Shown here: positions 38,229 to 52,560 of the stretch, piece by piece
How the letters are laid out: each line of letters begins with the position of its first letter
Numbering within the stretch: position 1 is the stretch's first letter
NCBI GenBank assembly: GCA_964057225.1
Contig: OZ059896.1
Coordinates: forward strand, 3,348,001-3,412,000
DNA length: 64,000 nt
Reading direction: 5' to 3'
Origin: Auanema rhodensis
Taxonomy: Eukaryota > Nematoda > Chromadorea > Rhabditida > Rhabditidae
Program-made: the position numbers and the translations under genes
Notes under the pieces: model-generated
Database searches by the model: none
Told to the model about the DNA's origin: nothing
What the model saw: only the letters and a program-made list of their open reading frames with translations

Positions 38229-41200
38229 TTAGTTATGATCGTTTGAAAAATGATGCATTAGTGTATGTTGAGTTTCCATGTACACTCAACATTGCTTCCA
38301 AAAACATTTTGACAAAAATTTTTTCGAAAAATTTCAAAATAATTTAGCAAAAAGTAGATGTTTTTAGATTCCTTTTTTAAAGGCAAAAACGATGGACAAT
38401 GTTATTCAACGAAAAAATTAATTCTTCAGGGTGAAAATCGAGGATACAAGTGTGAACTTATATCAGATGATATCTAGGTGCATTTTTAAGCTAGCGCAAA
38501 TCTGATAACACAGATCGACGCAGCTTAAAAATCCGCATCGAATGCACTATATTACATTGAGGAAAGCTTAATACAAAAATTAGTTATGATCGTTTGAAAA
38601 ATGATGCATTAGTGTATGTTGAGTTTCCATGTACACTCAAAATTGCTTCCAAAAACATTTTGACAAAAATTTTTTCGAAAAATTTCAAAATAATTTAGCA
38701 AAAAGTAGATGTTTTTAGATTCCTTTTTTAAGGCAAAAACGATGGACAATGTTATTCAACGAAAAAATTAATTCTTCAGGGTGAAAATCGAGGATATAAG
38801 TGTGAACTTATATCAGTTGATATCTCGGTGCATTTTTAAGCTAGCGCAAATCTGATAACACAGATCGACGCAGCTTAAAAATCCGCATCGAATGCACTAT
38901 ATTACATGGAGGAAAGCTTAATACAAAAATTAGTTATGATTGTTTGAAAAATGATGCATTAGTGTATGTTGAGTTTCCATGTACACTCAAAATTGCTTCC
39001 AAAAACATTTTGACAAAAATTTTTTCGAAAAATTTCAAAATAATTTAGCAAAAAGTAGATGTTTTTAGATTCCTTCTTTCAAGGCAAAAACGATGGACAA
39101 TGTTATTCAACGAAAAAATTAATTCTTCAGGGTGAAAATCGAGGATATAAGTGTGAACTTATATCAGTTGATATCTCGGTGCATTTTTAAGCTAGCGCAA
39201 ATCTGATAACACAGATCGACGCAGCTTAAAAATCCGCATCGAATGCATTATACTACATGGAGAAACGCTCATCACAAAAATTAGTTATGATCGTTTGAAA
39301 AATGATGCATTAGTGTATGTTGAGTTTCCATGTACACTCAACATTGCTTCCAAAAACATTTTGACAAAATTTTTTCGAAAAATTTCAAAATAATTTCGCA
39401 AAAAGTAGATGTTTTTAGATTCCTTTTTTTGAGGCAAAAACGATGGACAATGTTATTCAACGAAAAAATTAATTCTTCAGGGTGAAAATCGAGGATATAA
39501 GTGTGAACTTATATCAGTTAATATCTCGGTGCATTTTTAAGCTAGCGCAAATCTGATAACACAGATCGACGCAGCTTAAAAGTCCGCATCGAATGCACTA
39601 TACTACATGGAGAAACGCTCATCACAAAAATTAGTTATGATCGTTTGAAAAATGATGCATTAGTGTATGTTGAGTTTCCATGTACACTCAACATTGCTTC
39701 CAAAAACATTTTGACAAAATTTTTTCGAAAAATTTCAAAATAATTTCGCAAAAAGTAGATGTTTTTAGATTCCTTTTTTTGAGGCAAAAACGATGGACAA
39801 TGTTATTCAACGAAAAAATTAATTGTTCAGGGTGAAAATCGAGGATATAAGTGTGAACTTATATCAGTTAATATCTCGGTGCATTTTTAAGCTAGCGCAA
39901 ATCTGATAACACAGATCGACGCAGCTTAAAAGTCCGCATCGAATGCACTATACTACATTAAGAAAAGCTTAATACAAAAATTAGTTACGATCGTTTGAAA
40001 AATGATGCATTAGTGTATGTTGAGTTTCCATGTACACTCAAAATTGCTTCCAAAAACATTTTGACAAAATTTTTTCGAAAAATTTCAAAATAATTTCGCA
40101 AAAAGTAGATGTTTTTAGATTCCTTTTTTCAAGGCAAAAACGATGGACAATGTTATTCAACGAAAAAATTAATTCTTCAGGGTGAAAATCGAGGATATAA
40201 GTGTGAACTTATATCAGATGATATCTCGGTGCATTTTTAAGCTAGCGCAAATCTGATAACACAGATCGACGCAGCTTAAAAATCCGCATCGAATGCACTA
40301 TATTACATTGAGGAAAGCTTAATACGAAAATTAGTTATGATCGTTTGAAAAATGATGCATTAGTGTATGTTGAGTTTCCATGTACACTCAAAATTGCTTC
40401 CAAAAACATTTTGACAAAAATTTTTTCGAAAAATTTCAAAATAATTTAGCAAAAAGTAGATGTTTTTAGATTCCTTTTTTCAAGGCAAAAACGATGGACA
40501 ATGTTATTCAACGAAAAAATTAATTCTTCAGGGTGAAAATCGAGGATATAAGTGTGAACTTATATCAGTTGATATCTTGGTGCATTTTTAAGCTAGCGCA
40601 AATCTGATAACATAGATCGACGCAGCTTAAAAGTCCGCATCGAAAGCACTATACTACATTAAGAAAAGCTTAATACAAAAATTAGTTATGATCGTTTGAA
40701 AAATGATGCATTAGTGTATGTTGAGTTTCCATGTACACTCAACATTGCTTCCAAAAACATTTTGACAAAAATTTTTTCGAAAAATTTCAAAATAATTTAG
40801 CAAAAAGTAGATGTTTTTAGATTCCTTTTTTAAAGGCAAAAACGATGGACAATGTTATTCAACGAAAAAATTAATTCTTCAGGGTGAAAATCGAGGATAC
40901 AAGTGTGAACTTATATCAGATGATATCTAGGTGCATTTTTAAGCTAGCGCAAATCTGATAACACAGATCGACGCAGCTTAAAAATCCGCATCGAATGCAC
41001 TATATTACATTGAGGAAAGCTTAATACAGAAATTAGTTATGATCGTTTGAAAAATGATGCATTAGTGTATGTTGAGTTTCCATGTACACTCAAAATTGCT
41101 TCCAAAAACATTTTGACAAAAATTTTTTCGAAAAATTTCAAAATAATTTAGCAAAAAGTAGATGTTTTTAGATTCCTTTTTTTAAGGCAAAAACGATGGA

Positions 41201-43374
41201 CAATGTTATTCAACGAAAAAATTAATTCTTCAGGGTGAAAATCGAGGATATAAGTGTGAACTTATATCAGTTGATATCTCGGTGCATTTTTAAGCTAGCG
41301 CAAATCTGATAACACAGATCGACGCAGCTTAAAAATCCGCATCGAATGCACTATATTACATTGAGGAAAGCTTAATACAAAAATTAGTTATGATTGTTTG
41401 AAAAATGATGCATTAGTGTATGTTGAGTTTCCATGTACACTCAAAATTGCTTCCAAAAACATTTTGACAAAAATTTTTTCGAAAAATTTCAAAATAATTT
41501 AGCAAAAAGTAGATGTTTTTAGATTCCTTCTTTCAAGGCAAAAACGATGGACAATGTTATTCAACGAAAAAATTAATTCTTCAGGGTGAAAATCGAGGAT
41601 ATAAGTGTGAACTTATATCAGTTGATATCTCGGTGCATTTTTAAGCTAGCGCAAATCTGATAACACAGATCGACGCAGCTTAAAAATCCGCATCGAATGC
41701 ATTATACTACATGGAGAAACGCTCATCACAAAAATTAGTTATGATCGTTTGAAAAATGATGCATTAGTGTATGTTGAGTTTCCATGTACACTCAAAATTG
41801 CTTCCAAAAACATTTTGACAAAATTTTTTCGAAAAATTTCAAAATAATTTCGCAAAAAGTAGATGTTTTTAGATTCCTTTTTTTGAGGCAAAAACGATGG
41901 ACAATGTTATTCAACGAAAAAATTAATTCTTCAGGGTGAAAATCGAGGATATAAGTGTGAACTTATATCAGTTGATATCTCGGTGCATTTTTTAGCTAGC
42001 GCAAATCTGATAACACAGATCGACGCAGCTTAAAAGTCCGCATCGAATGCACTATACTACATTAAGAAAAGCTTAATACAAAAATTAGTTACGATCGTTT
42101 GAAAAATGATGCATTAGTGTATGTTGAGTTTCCATGTACACTCAAAATTGCTTCCAAAAACATTTTGACAAAATTTTTTCGAAAAATTTCAAAATAATTT
42201 CGCAAAAAGTAGATGTTTTTAGATTCCTTCTTTCAAGGCAAAAACGATGGACAATGTTATTCAACGAAAAAATTAATTCTTCAGGGTGAAAATCGAGGAT
42301 ATAAGTGTGAACTTATATCAGTTGATATCTCGGTGCATTTTTAAGCTAGCGCAAATCTGATAACACAGATCGACGCAGCTTAAAAATCCGCATCGAATGC
42401 ACTATATTACATTGACGAAAGCTTAATACAAAAATTAGTTATGATTGTTTGAAAAATGATGCATTAGTGTATGTTGAGTTTCCATGTACACTCAAAATTG
42501 CTTCCAAAAACATTTTGACAAAAATTTTTTCGAAAAATTTCAAAATAATTTAGCAAAAAGTAGATGTTTTTAGATTCCTTCTTTCAAGGCAAAAACGATG
42601 GACAATGTTATTCAACGAAAAAATTAATTCTTCAGGGTGAAAATCGAGGATATAAGTGTGAACTTATATCAGTTGATATCTCGGTGCATTTTTAAGCTAG
42701 CGCAAATCTGATAACACAGATCGACGCAGCTTAAAAATCCGCATCGAATGCATTATACTACATGGAGAAACGCTCATCACAAAAATTAGTTATGATCGTT
42801 TGAAAAATGATGCATTAGTGTATGTTGAGTTTCCATGTACACTCAAAATTGCTTCCAAAAACATTTTGACAAAATTTTTTCGAAAAATTTCAAAATAATT
42901 TCGCAAAAAGTAGATGTTTTTAGATTCCTTTTTTTGAGGCAAAAACGATGGACAATGTTATTCAACGAAAAAATTAATTCTTCAGGGTGAAAATCGAGGA
43001 TATAAGTGTGAACTTATATCAGTTAATATCTCGGTGCATTTTTAAGCTAGCGCAAATCTGATAACACAGATCGACGCAGCTTAAAAGTCCGCATCGAATG
43101 CACTATACTACATTAAGAAAAGCTTAATACAAAAATTAGTTACGATCGTTTGAAAAATGATGCATTAGTGTATGTTGAGTTTCCATGTACACTCAAAATT
43201 GCTTCCAAAAACATTTTGACAAAATTTTTTCGAAAAATTTCAAAATAATTTCGCAAAAAGTAGATGTTTTTAGATTCCTTCTTTCAAGGCAAAAACGATG
43301 GACAATGTTATTCAACGAAAAAATTAATTCTTCAGGGTGAAAATCGAGGATATAAGTGTGAACTTATATCAGTT
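37683..43374 (+). repeat. Long segmental block, copy 2 (matches 28,920-34,612)
   Basis: This is the second copy of the 16-monomer block. A one-base loss in a T-run near 38,727 changes the shift from 8,763 bp on the left to 8,762 bp on the right, and the positions of all markers compared agree with this. The two copies are not adjacent: between them lie about 3 kb of other monomers, including the 1,401-bp tetramer duplication that overlaps the end of copy 1. A simple single tandem duplication would have to have been followed by local expansion or loss in between. Confidence 0.88.
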
Positions 43375-43485
43375 GATATCTCGGTGCATTTTTAAGCTAG
43401 CGCAAATCTGATAACATAGATCGACGCAGCTTAAAAATCCGCATCGAATGCATTATACTACATGGAGAAACGCTCATCACAAAAA

Positions 43486-45585
43486 TTAGTTATGATCGTT
43501 TGAAAAATGATGCATTAGTGTATGTTGAGTTTCCATGTACACTCAACATTGCTTCCAAAAACATTTTGACAAAATTTTTTCGAAAAATTTCAAAATAATT
43601 TCGCAAAAAGTAGATGTTTTTAGATTCCTTTTTTTGAGGCAAAAACGATGGACAATGTTATTCAACGAAAAAATTAATTCTTCAGGGTGAAAATCGAGGA
43701 TATAAGTGTGAACTTATATCAGTTGATATCTCGGTGCATTTTTAAGCTAGCGCAAATCTGATAACACAGATCGACGCAGCTTAAAAATCCGCATCGAATG
43801 CATTATACTACATGGAGAAACGCTCATCACAAAAATTAGTTATGATCGTTTGAAAAATGATGCATTAGTGTATGTTGAGTTTCCATGTACACTCAACATT
43901 GCTTCCAAAAACATTTTGACAAAATTTTTTCGAAAAATTTCAAAATAATTTCGCAAAAAGTAGATGTTTTTAGATTCCTTTTTTTGAGGCAAAAACGATG
44001 GACAATGTTATTCAACGAAAAAATTAATTCTTCAGAGTGAAAATCGAGGATATAAGTGTGAACTTATATCAGTTAATATCTCGGTGCATTTTTAAGCTAG
44101 CGCAAATCTGATAACACAGATCGACGCAGCTTAAAAAACCGCATCGAATGCACTATATTACATTGAGAAAAGCTTAATACAAAAATTAGTTATGATCGTT
44201 TGAAAAATGATGCATTAGTGTATGTTGAGTTTCCATGTACACTCAACATTGCTTCCAAAAACATTTTGACAAAATTTTTTCGAAAAATTTCAAAATAATT
44301 TCGCAAAAAGTAGATGTTTTTAGATTCCTTTTTTTGAGGCAAAAACGATGGACAATGTTATTCAACGAAAAAATTAATTCTTCAGGGTGAAAATCGAGGA
44401 TATAAGTGTGAACTTATATCAGTTGATATCTCGGTGCATTTTTAAGCTAGCGCAAATCTGATAACACAGATCGACGCAGCTTAAAAATCCGCATCGAATG
44501 CATTATACTACATGGAGAAACGCTCATCACAAAAATTAGTTATGATCGTTTGAAAAATGATGCATTAGTGTATGTTGAGTTTCCATGTACACTCAACATT
44601 GCTTCCAAAAACATTTTGACAAAATTTTTTCGAAAAATTTCAAAATAATTTCGCAAAAAGTAGATGTTTTTAGATTCCTTTTTTTGAGGCAAAAACGATG
44701 GACAATGTTATTCAACGAAAAAATTAATTCTTCAGAGTGAAAATCGAGGATATAAGTGTGAACTTATATCAGTTAATATCTCGGTGCATTTTTAAGCTAG
44801 CGCAAATCTGATAACACAGATCGACGCAGCTTAAAAAACCGCATCGAATGCACTATATTACATTGAGAAAAGCTTAATACAAAAATTAGTTATGATCGTT
44901 TGAAAAATGATGCATTAGTGTATGTTGAGTTTCCATGTACACTCAACATTGCTTCCAAAAACATTTTGACAAAATTTTTTCGAAAAATTTCAAAATAATT
45001 TCGCAAAAAGTAGATGTTTTTAGATTCCTTTTTTTGAGGCAAAAACGATGGACAATGTTATTCAACGAAAAAATTAATTCTTCAGGGTGAAAATCGAGGA
45101 TATAAGTGTGAACTTATATCAGTTGATATCTCGGTGCATTTTTAAGCTAGCGCAAATCTGATAACACAGATCGACGCAGCTTAAAAATCCGCATCGAATG
45201 CATTATACTACATGGAGAAACGCTCATCACAAAAATTAGTTATGATCGTTTGAAAAATGATGCATTAGTGTATGTTGAGTTTCCATGTACACTCAACATT
45301 GCTTCCAAAAACATTTTGACAAAATTTTTTCGAAAAATTTCAAAATAATTTCGCAAAAAGTAGATGTTTTTAGATTCCTTTTTTTGAGGCAAAAACGATG
45401 GACAATGTTATTCAACGAAAAAATTAATTCTTCAGAGTGAAAATCGAGGATATAAGTGTGAACTTATATCAGTTAATATCTCGGTGCATTTTTAAGCTAG
45501 CGCAAATCTGATAACACAGATCGACGCAGCTTAAAAAACCGCATCGAATGCACTATATTACATTGAGAAAAGCTTAATACAAAAA
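43486..45585 (+). repeat. Dimeric higher-order repeat, exactly 700 bp, three copies
   Basis: Units start at 43,486, 44,186 and 44,886, and the following monomer starts at 45,586. Each unit is two 350-bp beta monomers. The first has ttgatatctcgg, atcc and the G junction; the second has ttaatatctcgg, aacc and the ttgagaaaagc junction. All three second monomers share the private ttcagagtga (44,031, 44,731 and 45,431, exactly 700 bp apart), where nearly all other monomers in the window have ttcagggtga. I saw no difference among the three units. This is the most homogeneous stretch in the window and probably one of the most recent expansions. Confidence 0.92.
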
Positions 45586-48001
45586 TTAGTTATGATCGTT
45601 TGAAAAATGATGCATTAGTGTATGTTGAGTTTCCATGTACACTCAACATTGCTTCCAAAAACATTTTGACAAAAATTTTTTCGAAAAATTTCAAAATAAT
45701 TTAGCAAAAAGTAGATGTTTTTAGATTCCTTTTTTCAAGGCAAAAACGATGGACAATGTTATTCAACGAAAAAATTAATTCTTCAGGGTGAAAATCGAGG
45801 ATATAAGTGTGAACTTATATCAGATGATATCTCGGTGCATTTTTAAGCTAGCGCAAATCTGATAACACAGATCGACGCAGCTTAAAAATCCGCATCGAAT
45901 GCACTATATTACATTGAGGAAAGCTTAATACAAAAATTAGTTATGATCGTTTGAAAAATGATGCATTAGTGTATGTTGAGTTTCCATGTACACTCAAAAT
46001 TGCTTCCAAAAACATTTTGACAAAAATTTTTTCGAAAAATTTCAAAATAATTTAGCAAAAAGTAGATGTTTTTAGATTCCTTCTTTCAAGGCAAAAACGA
46101 TGGACAATGTTATTCAACGAAAAAATTAATTCTTCAGGGTGAAAATCGAGGATATAAGTGTGAACTTATATCAGTTGATATCTCGGTGCATTTTTAAGCT
46201 AGCGCAAATCTGATAACACAGATCGACGCAGCTTAAAAATCCGCATCGAATGCATTATACTACATGGAGAAACGCTCATCACAAAAATTAGTTATGATCG
46301 TTTGAAAAATGATGCATTAGTGTATGTTGAGTTTCCATGTACACTCAACATTGCTTCCAAAAACATTTTGACAAAATTTTTTCGAAAAATTTCAAAATAA
46401 TTTCGCAAAAAGTAGATGTTTTTAGATTCCTTTTTTTGAGGCGAAAACGATGGACAATGTTATTCAACGAAAAAATTAATTCTTCAGGGTGAAAATCGAG
46501 GATATAAGTGTGAACTTATATCAGTTAATATCTCGGTGCATTTTTAAGCTAGCGCAAATCTGATAACACAGATCGACGCAGCTTAAAAAACCGCATCGAA
46601 TGCACTATATTACATTGAGAAAAGCTTAATACAAAAATTAGTTATGATCGTTTGAAAAATGATGCATTAGTGTATGTTGAGTTTCCATGTACACTCAACA
46701 TTGCTTCCAAAAACATTTTGACAAAAATTTTTTCGAAAAATTTCAAAATAATTTAGCAAAAAGTAGATGTTTTTAGATTCCTTTTTTCAAGGCAAAAACG
46801 ATGGACAATGTTATTCAACGAAAAAATTAATTCTTCAGGGTGAAAATCGAGGATATAAGTGTGAACTTATATCAGATGATATCTCGGTGCATTTTTAAGC
46901 TAGCGCAAATCTGATAACACAGATCGACGCAGCTTAAAAGTCCGCATCGAATGCACTATACTACATTGAGAAAAGCTTAATACAAAAATTAGTTATGATC
47001 GTTTGAAAAATGATGCATTAGTGTATGTTGAGTTTCCATGTACACTCAAAATTGCTTCCAAAAACATTTTGACAAAAATTTTTTCGAAAAATTTCAAAAT
47101 AATTTAGCAAAAAGTAGATGTTTTTAGATTCCTTCTTTCAAGGCAAAAACGATGGGCAATGTTATTCAACGAAAAAATTAATTCTTCAGGGTGAAAATCG
47201 AGGATATAAGTGTGAACTTATATCAGTTGATATCTCGGTGCATTTTTAAGCTAGCGCAAATCTGATAACACAGATCGACGCAGCTTAAAAATCCGCATCG
47301 AATGCATTATACTACATGGAGTAACGCTCATCACAAAAATTAGTTATGATCGTTTGAAAAATGATGCATTAGTGTATGTTGAGTTTCCATGTACACTCAA
47401 CATTGCTTCCAAAAACATTTTGACAAAATTTTTTCGAAAAATTTCAAAATAATTTCGCAAAAAGTAGATGTTTTTAGATTCCTTTTTTTGAGGCAAAAAC
47501 GATGGACAATGTTATTCAACGAAAAAATTAATTCTTCAGGGTGAAAATCGAGGATATAAGTGTGAACTTATATCAGTTGATATCTCGGTGCATTTTTAAG
47601 CTAGCGCAAATCTGATAACACAGATCGACGCAGCTTAAAAATCCGCATCGAATGCACTATATTACATTGAGGAAAGCTTAATACAAAAATTAGTTATGAT
47701 CGTTTGAAAAATGATGCATTAGTGTATGTTGAGTTTCCATGTACACTCAAAATTGCTTCCAAAAACATTTTGACAAAAATTTTTTCGAAAAATTTCAAAA
47801 TAATTTAGCAAAACATAGATGTTTTTAGATTCCTTCTTTCAAGGCAAAAACGATGGACAATGTTATTCAACGAAAAAATTAATTCTTCAGGGTGAAAATC
47901 GAGGATATAAGTGTGAACTTATATCAGTTGATATCTCGGTGCATTTTTAAGCTAGCGCAAATCTGATAACACAGATCGACGCAGCTTAAAAGTCCGCATC
48001 G
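45586..48001 (+). repeat. Mixed alpha/beta monomers, no clear higher-order period
   Basis: Roughly seven monomers. Two copies of a monomer with cagatgatatctcgg occur three monomers apart (about 45,830 and 46,870). The second ends gtcc and the first atcc, which suggests an imperfect trimer. Private changes include gagtaacgctc near 47,322, caaaacatagatg near 47,814, and ggcgaaaacg near 46,441. The atgggc variant, common at the left of the window, reappears near 47,153. Nothing but satellite is present. Confidence 0.75.
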
Positions 48002-49725
48002 AATGCACTATACTACATTAAGCAAAGCTTAATACAAAAATTAGTTATGATCGTTTGAAAAATGATGCATTAGTGTATGTTGAGTTTCCATGTACACTCA
48101 AAATTGCTTCCAAAAACATTTTGACAAAAATTTTTTCGAAAAATTTCAAAATAATTTAGCAAAAAGTAGATGTTTTTAGATTCCTTTTTTCAAGGCAAAA
48201 ACGATGGACAATGTTATTCAACGAAAAAATTAATTCTTCAGGGTGAAAATCGAGGATATAAGTGTGAACTTATATCAGTTGATATCTCGGTGCATTTTTA
48301 AGCTAGCGCAAATCTGATAACACAGATCGACGCAGCTTAAAAATCCGCATCGAATGCATTATACTACATGGAGAAACGCTCATCACAAAAATTAGTTATG
48401 ATCGTTTGAAAAATGATGCATTAGTGTATGTTGAGTTTCCATGTACACTCAACATTGCTTCCAAAAACATTTTGACAAAATTTTTTCGAAAAATTTCAAA
48501 ATAATTTCGCAAAAAGTAGATGTTTTTAGATTCCTTTTTTTGAGGCAAAAACGATGGACAATGTTATTCAACGAAAAAATTAATTCTTCAGGGTGAAAAT
48601 CGAGGATATAAGTGTGAACTTATATCAGTTGATATCTCGGTGCATTTTTAAGCTAGCGCAAATCTGATAACATAGATCGACGCAGCTTAAAAGTCCGCAT
48701 CGAATGCACCATACTACATGGAGAAACGCTCATCACAAAAATTAGTTATGATCGTTTGAAAAATGATGCATTAGTGTATGTTGAGTTTCCATGTACACTC
48801 AAAATTGCTTCCAAAAACATTTTGACAAAAATTTTTTCGAAAAATTTCAAAATAATTTAGCAAAAAGTAGATGTTTTTAGATTCCTTTTTTCAAGGCAAA
48901 AACGATGGACAATGTTATTCAACGAAAAAATTAATTCTTCAGGGTGAAAATCGAGGATATAAGTGTGAACTTATATCAGTTGATATCTCGGTGCATTTTT
49001 AAGCTAGCGCAAATCTGATAACATAGATCGACGCAGCTTAAAAGTCCGCATCGAAAGCACTATACTACATTAAGAAAAGCTTAATACAAAAATTAGTTAT
49101 GATCGTTTGAAAAATGATGCATTAGTGTATGTTGAGTTTCCATGTACACTCAACATTGCTTCCAAAAACATTTTGACAAAAATTTTTTCGAAAAATTTCA
49201 AAATAATTTAGCAAAAAGTAGATGTTTTTAGATTCCTTTTTTCAAGGCAAAAACGATGGACAATGTTATTCAACGAAAAAATTAATTCTTCAGGGTGAAA
49301 ATCGAGGATACAAGTGTGAACTTATATCAGATGATATCTAGGTGCATTTTTAAGCTAGCGCAAATCTGATAACACAGATCGACGCAGCTTAAAAATCCGC
49401 ATCGAATGCACTATATTACATTGAGGAAAGCTTAATACAAAAATTAGTTATGATCGTTTGAAAAATGATGCATTAGTGTATGTTGAGTTTCCATGTACAC
49501 TCAAAATTGCTTCCAAAAACATTTTGACAAAAATTTTTTCGAAAAATTTCAAAATAATTTAGCAAAAAGTAGATGTTTTCAGATTCCTTTTTTTAAGGCA
49601 AAAACGATGGACAATGTTATTCAACGAAAAAATTAATTCTTCAGGGTGAAAATCGAGGATATAAGTGTGAACTTATATCAGTTGATATCTCGGTGCATTT
49701 TTAAGCTAGCGCAAATCTGATAACA
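48002..49725 (+). repeat. Five-monomer block, copy 1 of 3
   Basis: The ordered markers are ttaagcaaagc, cgaatgcacc (48,701), gaaagc, gatacaag with cagatgatatctagg, and a T-run followed by aagg. The same series occurs at shifts of 4,559 bp (from 52,561) and 7,717 bp (from 55,719). This copy is the most diverged of the three: it has caagg where the others have cgagg near 48,890, agattcctttt near 49,230 where they have agattctttt, and a private gttttcagattcc near 49,575. It ends where catag replaces cacag at 49,726. Confidence 0.82.
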
Positions 49726-52560
49726 TAGATCGACGCAGCTTAAAAATCCGCATCGAATGCATTATACTACATGGAGAAACGCTCATCACAAAAATTAGTT
49801 ATGATCGTTTGAAAAATGATGCATTAGTGTATGTTGAGTTTCCATGTACACTCAACATTGCTTCCAAAAACATTTTGACAAAATTTTTTCGAAAAATTTC
49901 AAAATAATTTCGCAAAAAGTAGATGTTTTTAGATTCCTTTTTTTGAGGCAAAAACGATGGACAATGTTATTCAACGAAAAAATTAATTCTTCAGGGTGAA
50001 AATCGAGGATATAAGTGTGAACTTATATCAGTTGATATCTCGGTGCATTTTCAAGCTAGCGCAAATCTGATAGTACAGATCGACGCAGCTTAAAAATCCG
50101 CATCGAATGCACTATACTACATTGAGAAACGCTTAATACAAAAATAAGTTATGATCGTTTGAAAAATGATGCATTAGTGTATGTTGAGTTTCCATGTACA
50201 CTCAAAATTGCTTCCAAAAACATTTTGACAAAAATTTTTTCGAAAAATTTCAAAATAATTTAGCGAAAAGTAGATGTTTTTAGATTCCTTTTTTCAAGGC
50301 AAAAACGATGGACAATGTAATTCAACGAAAAAATTAATTCTTCAGGGTGAAAATCGAGGATATAAGTGTGAACTTATATCAGTTCATATCTCGGTGCATT
50401 TTCAAGCTAGCGCAAATCTGATAGTACAGATCGACGCAGCTTAAAAATCCGCATCGAATGCATTATACTACATGGAGAAACGCTCATCACAAAAATTAGT
50501 TATGATCGTTTGAAAAATGATGCATTAGTGTATGTTGAGTTTCCATGTACACTCAACATTGCTTCCAAAAACATTTTGACAAAATTTTTTCGAAAAATTT
50601 CAAAATAATTTCGCAAAAAGTAGATGTTTTTAAATTCCTTTTTTTGAGGCGAAAACGATGGACAATGTTATTCAACGAAAAAATTAATTCTTCAGGGTGA
50701 AAATCGAGGATATAAGTGTGAACTTATATCAGTTAATATCTCGGTGCATTTTTAAGCTAGCGCAAATCTGATAACACAGATCGACGCAGCTTAAAAGTCC
50801 GCATCGAATGCACTATACTACATTAAGAAAAGCTTAATACAAAAATTAGTTATGATCGTTTGAAAAATGATGCATTAGTGTATGTTGAGTTTCCATGTAC
50901 ACTCAAAATTGCTTCCAAAAACATTTTGACAAAAATTTTTTCGAAAAATTTCAAAATAATTTAGCAAAAAGTAGATGTTTTTAGATTCCTTCTTTCAAGG
51001 CAAAAACGATGGACAATGTTATTCAACGAAAAAATTAATTCTTCAGGGAGAAAATCGAGGATATAAGTGTGAACTTATATCAGTTCATATCTCGGTGCAT
51101 TTTTAAGCTAGCGCAAATCTGATAACACAGATCGACGCAGCTTAAAAATCCGCATCGAATGCACTATATTACATTGAGGAAAGCTTAATACAAAAATTAG
51201 TTATGATCGTTTGAAAAATGATGCATTAGTGTATGTTGAGTTTCCATGTACACTCAAAATTGCTTCCAAAAACATTTTGACAAAAATTTTTTCGAGAAAT
51301 TTCAAAATAATTTAGCAAAAAGTAGATGTTTTTAGATTCCTTCTTTCAAGGCAAAAACGATGGACAATGTTATTCAACGAAAAAATTAATTCTTCAGGGA
51401 GAAAATCGAGGATATAAGTGTGAACTTATATCAGTTGATATCTCGGTGCATTTTTAAGCTAGCGCAAATCTGATAACACAGATCGACGCAGCTTAAAAAT
51501 CCGCATCGAATGCACTATAGTACATTGAGGAAAGCTTAATACAAAAATTAGTTATGATTGTTTGAAAAATGATGCATTAGTGTATGTTGAGTTTCCATGT
51601 ACACTCAAAATTGCTTCCAAAAACATTTTGACAAAAATTTTTTCGAAAAATTTCAAAATAATTTAGCAAAAAGTAGATGTTTTTAGATTCCTTCTTTCAA
51701 GGCAAAAACGATGGACAATGTTATTCAACGAAAAAATTAATTCTTCAGGGTGAAAATCGAGGATATAAGTGTGAACTTATATCAGTTGATATCTCGGTGC
51801 ATTTTTAAGCTAGCGCAAATCTGATAACACAGATCGACGCAGCTTAAAAGTCCGCATCAAATGCACTATACTACATTAAGCAAAGCTTAATACAAAAATT
51901 AGTTATGATCGTTTGAAAAATGATGCATTAGTGTATGTTGAGTTTCCATGTACACTCAAAATTGCTTCCAAAAACATTTTGACAAAAATTTTTTCGAAAA
52001 ATTTCAAAATAATTTAGCAAAAAGTAGATGTTTTTAGATTCCTTTTTTCAAGGCAAAAACGATGGACAATGTTATTCAACGAAAAAATTAATTCTTCAGG
52101 GTGAAAATCGAGGATATAAGTGTGAACTTATATCAGTTGATATCTCGGTGCATTTTTAAGCTAGCGCAAATCTGATAACACAGATCGACGCAGCTTAAAA
52201 ATCCGCATCGAATGCATTATACTACATGGAGAAACGCTCATCACAAAAATTAGTTATGATCGTTTGAAAAATGATGCATTAGTGTATGTTGAGTTTCCAT
52301 GTACACTCAACATTGCTTCCAAAAACATTTTGACAAAATTTTTTCGAAAAATTTCAAAATAATTTCGCAAAAAGTAGATGTTTTTAGATTCCTTTTTTTG
52401 AGGCAAAAACGATGGACAATGTTATTCAACGAAAAAATTAATTCTTCAGGGTGAAAATCGAGGATATAAGTGTGAACTTATATCAGTTGATATCTCGGTG
52501 CATTTTTAAGCTAGCGCAAATCTGATAACACAGATCGACGCAGCTTAAAAGTCCGCATCA

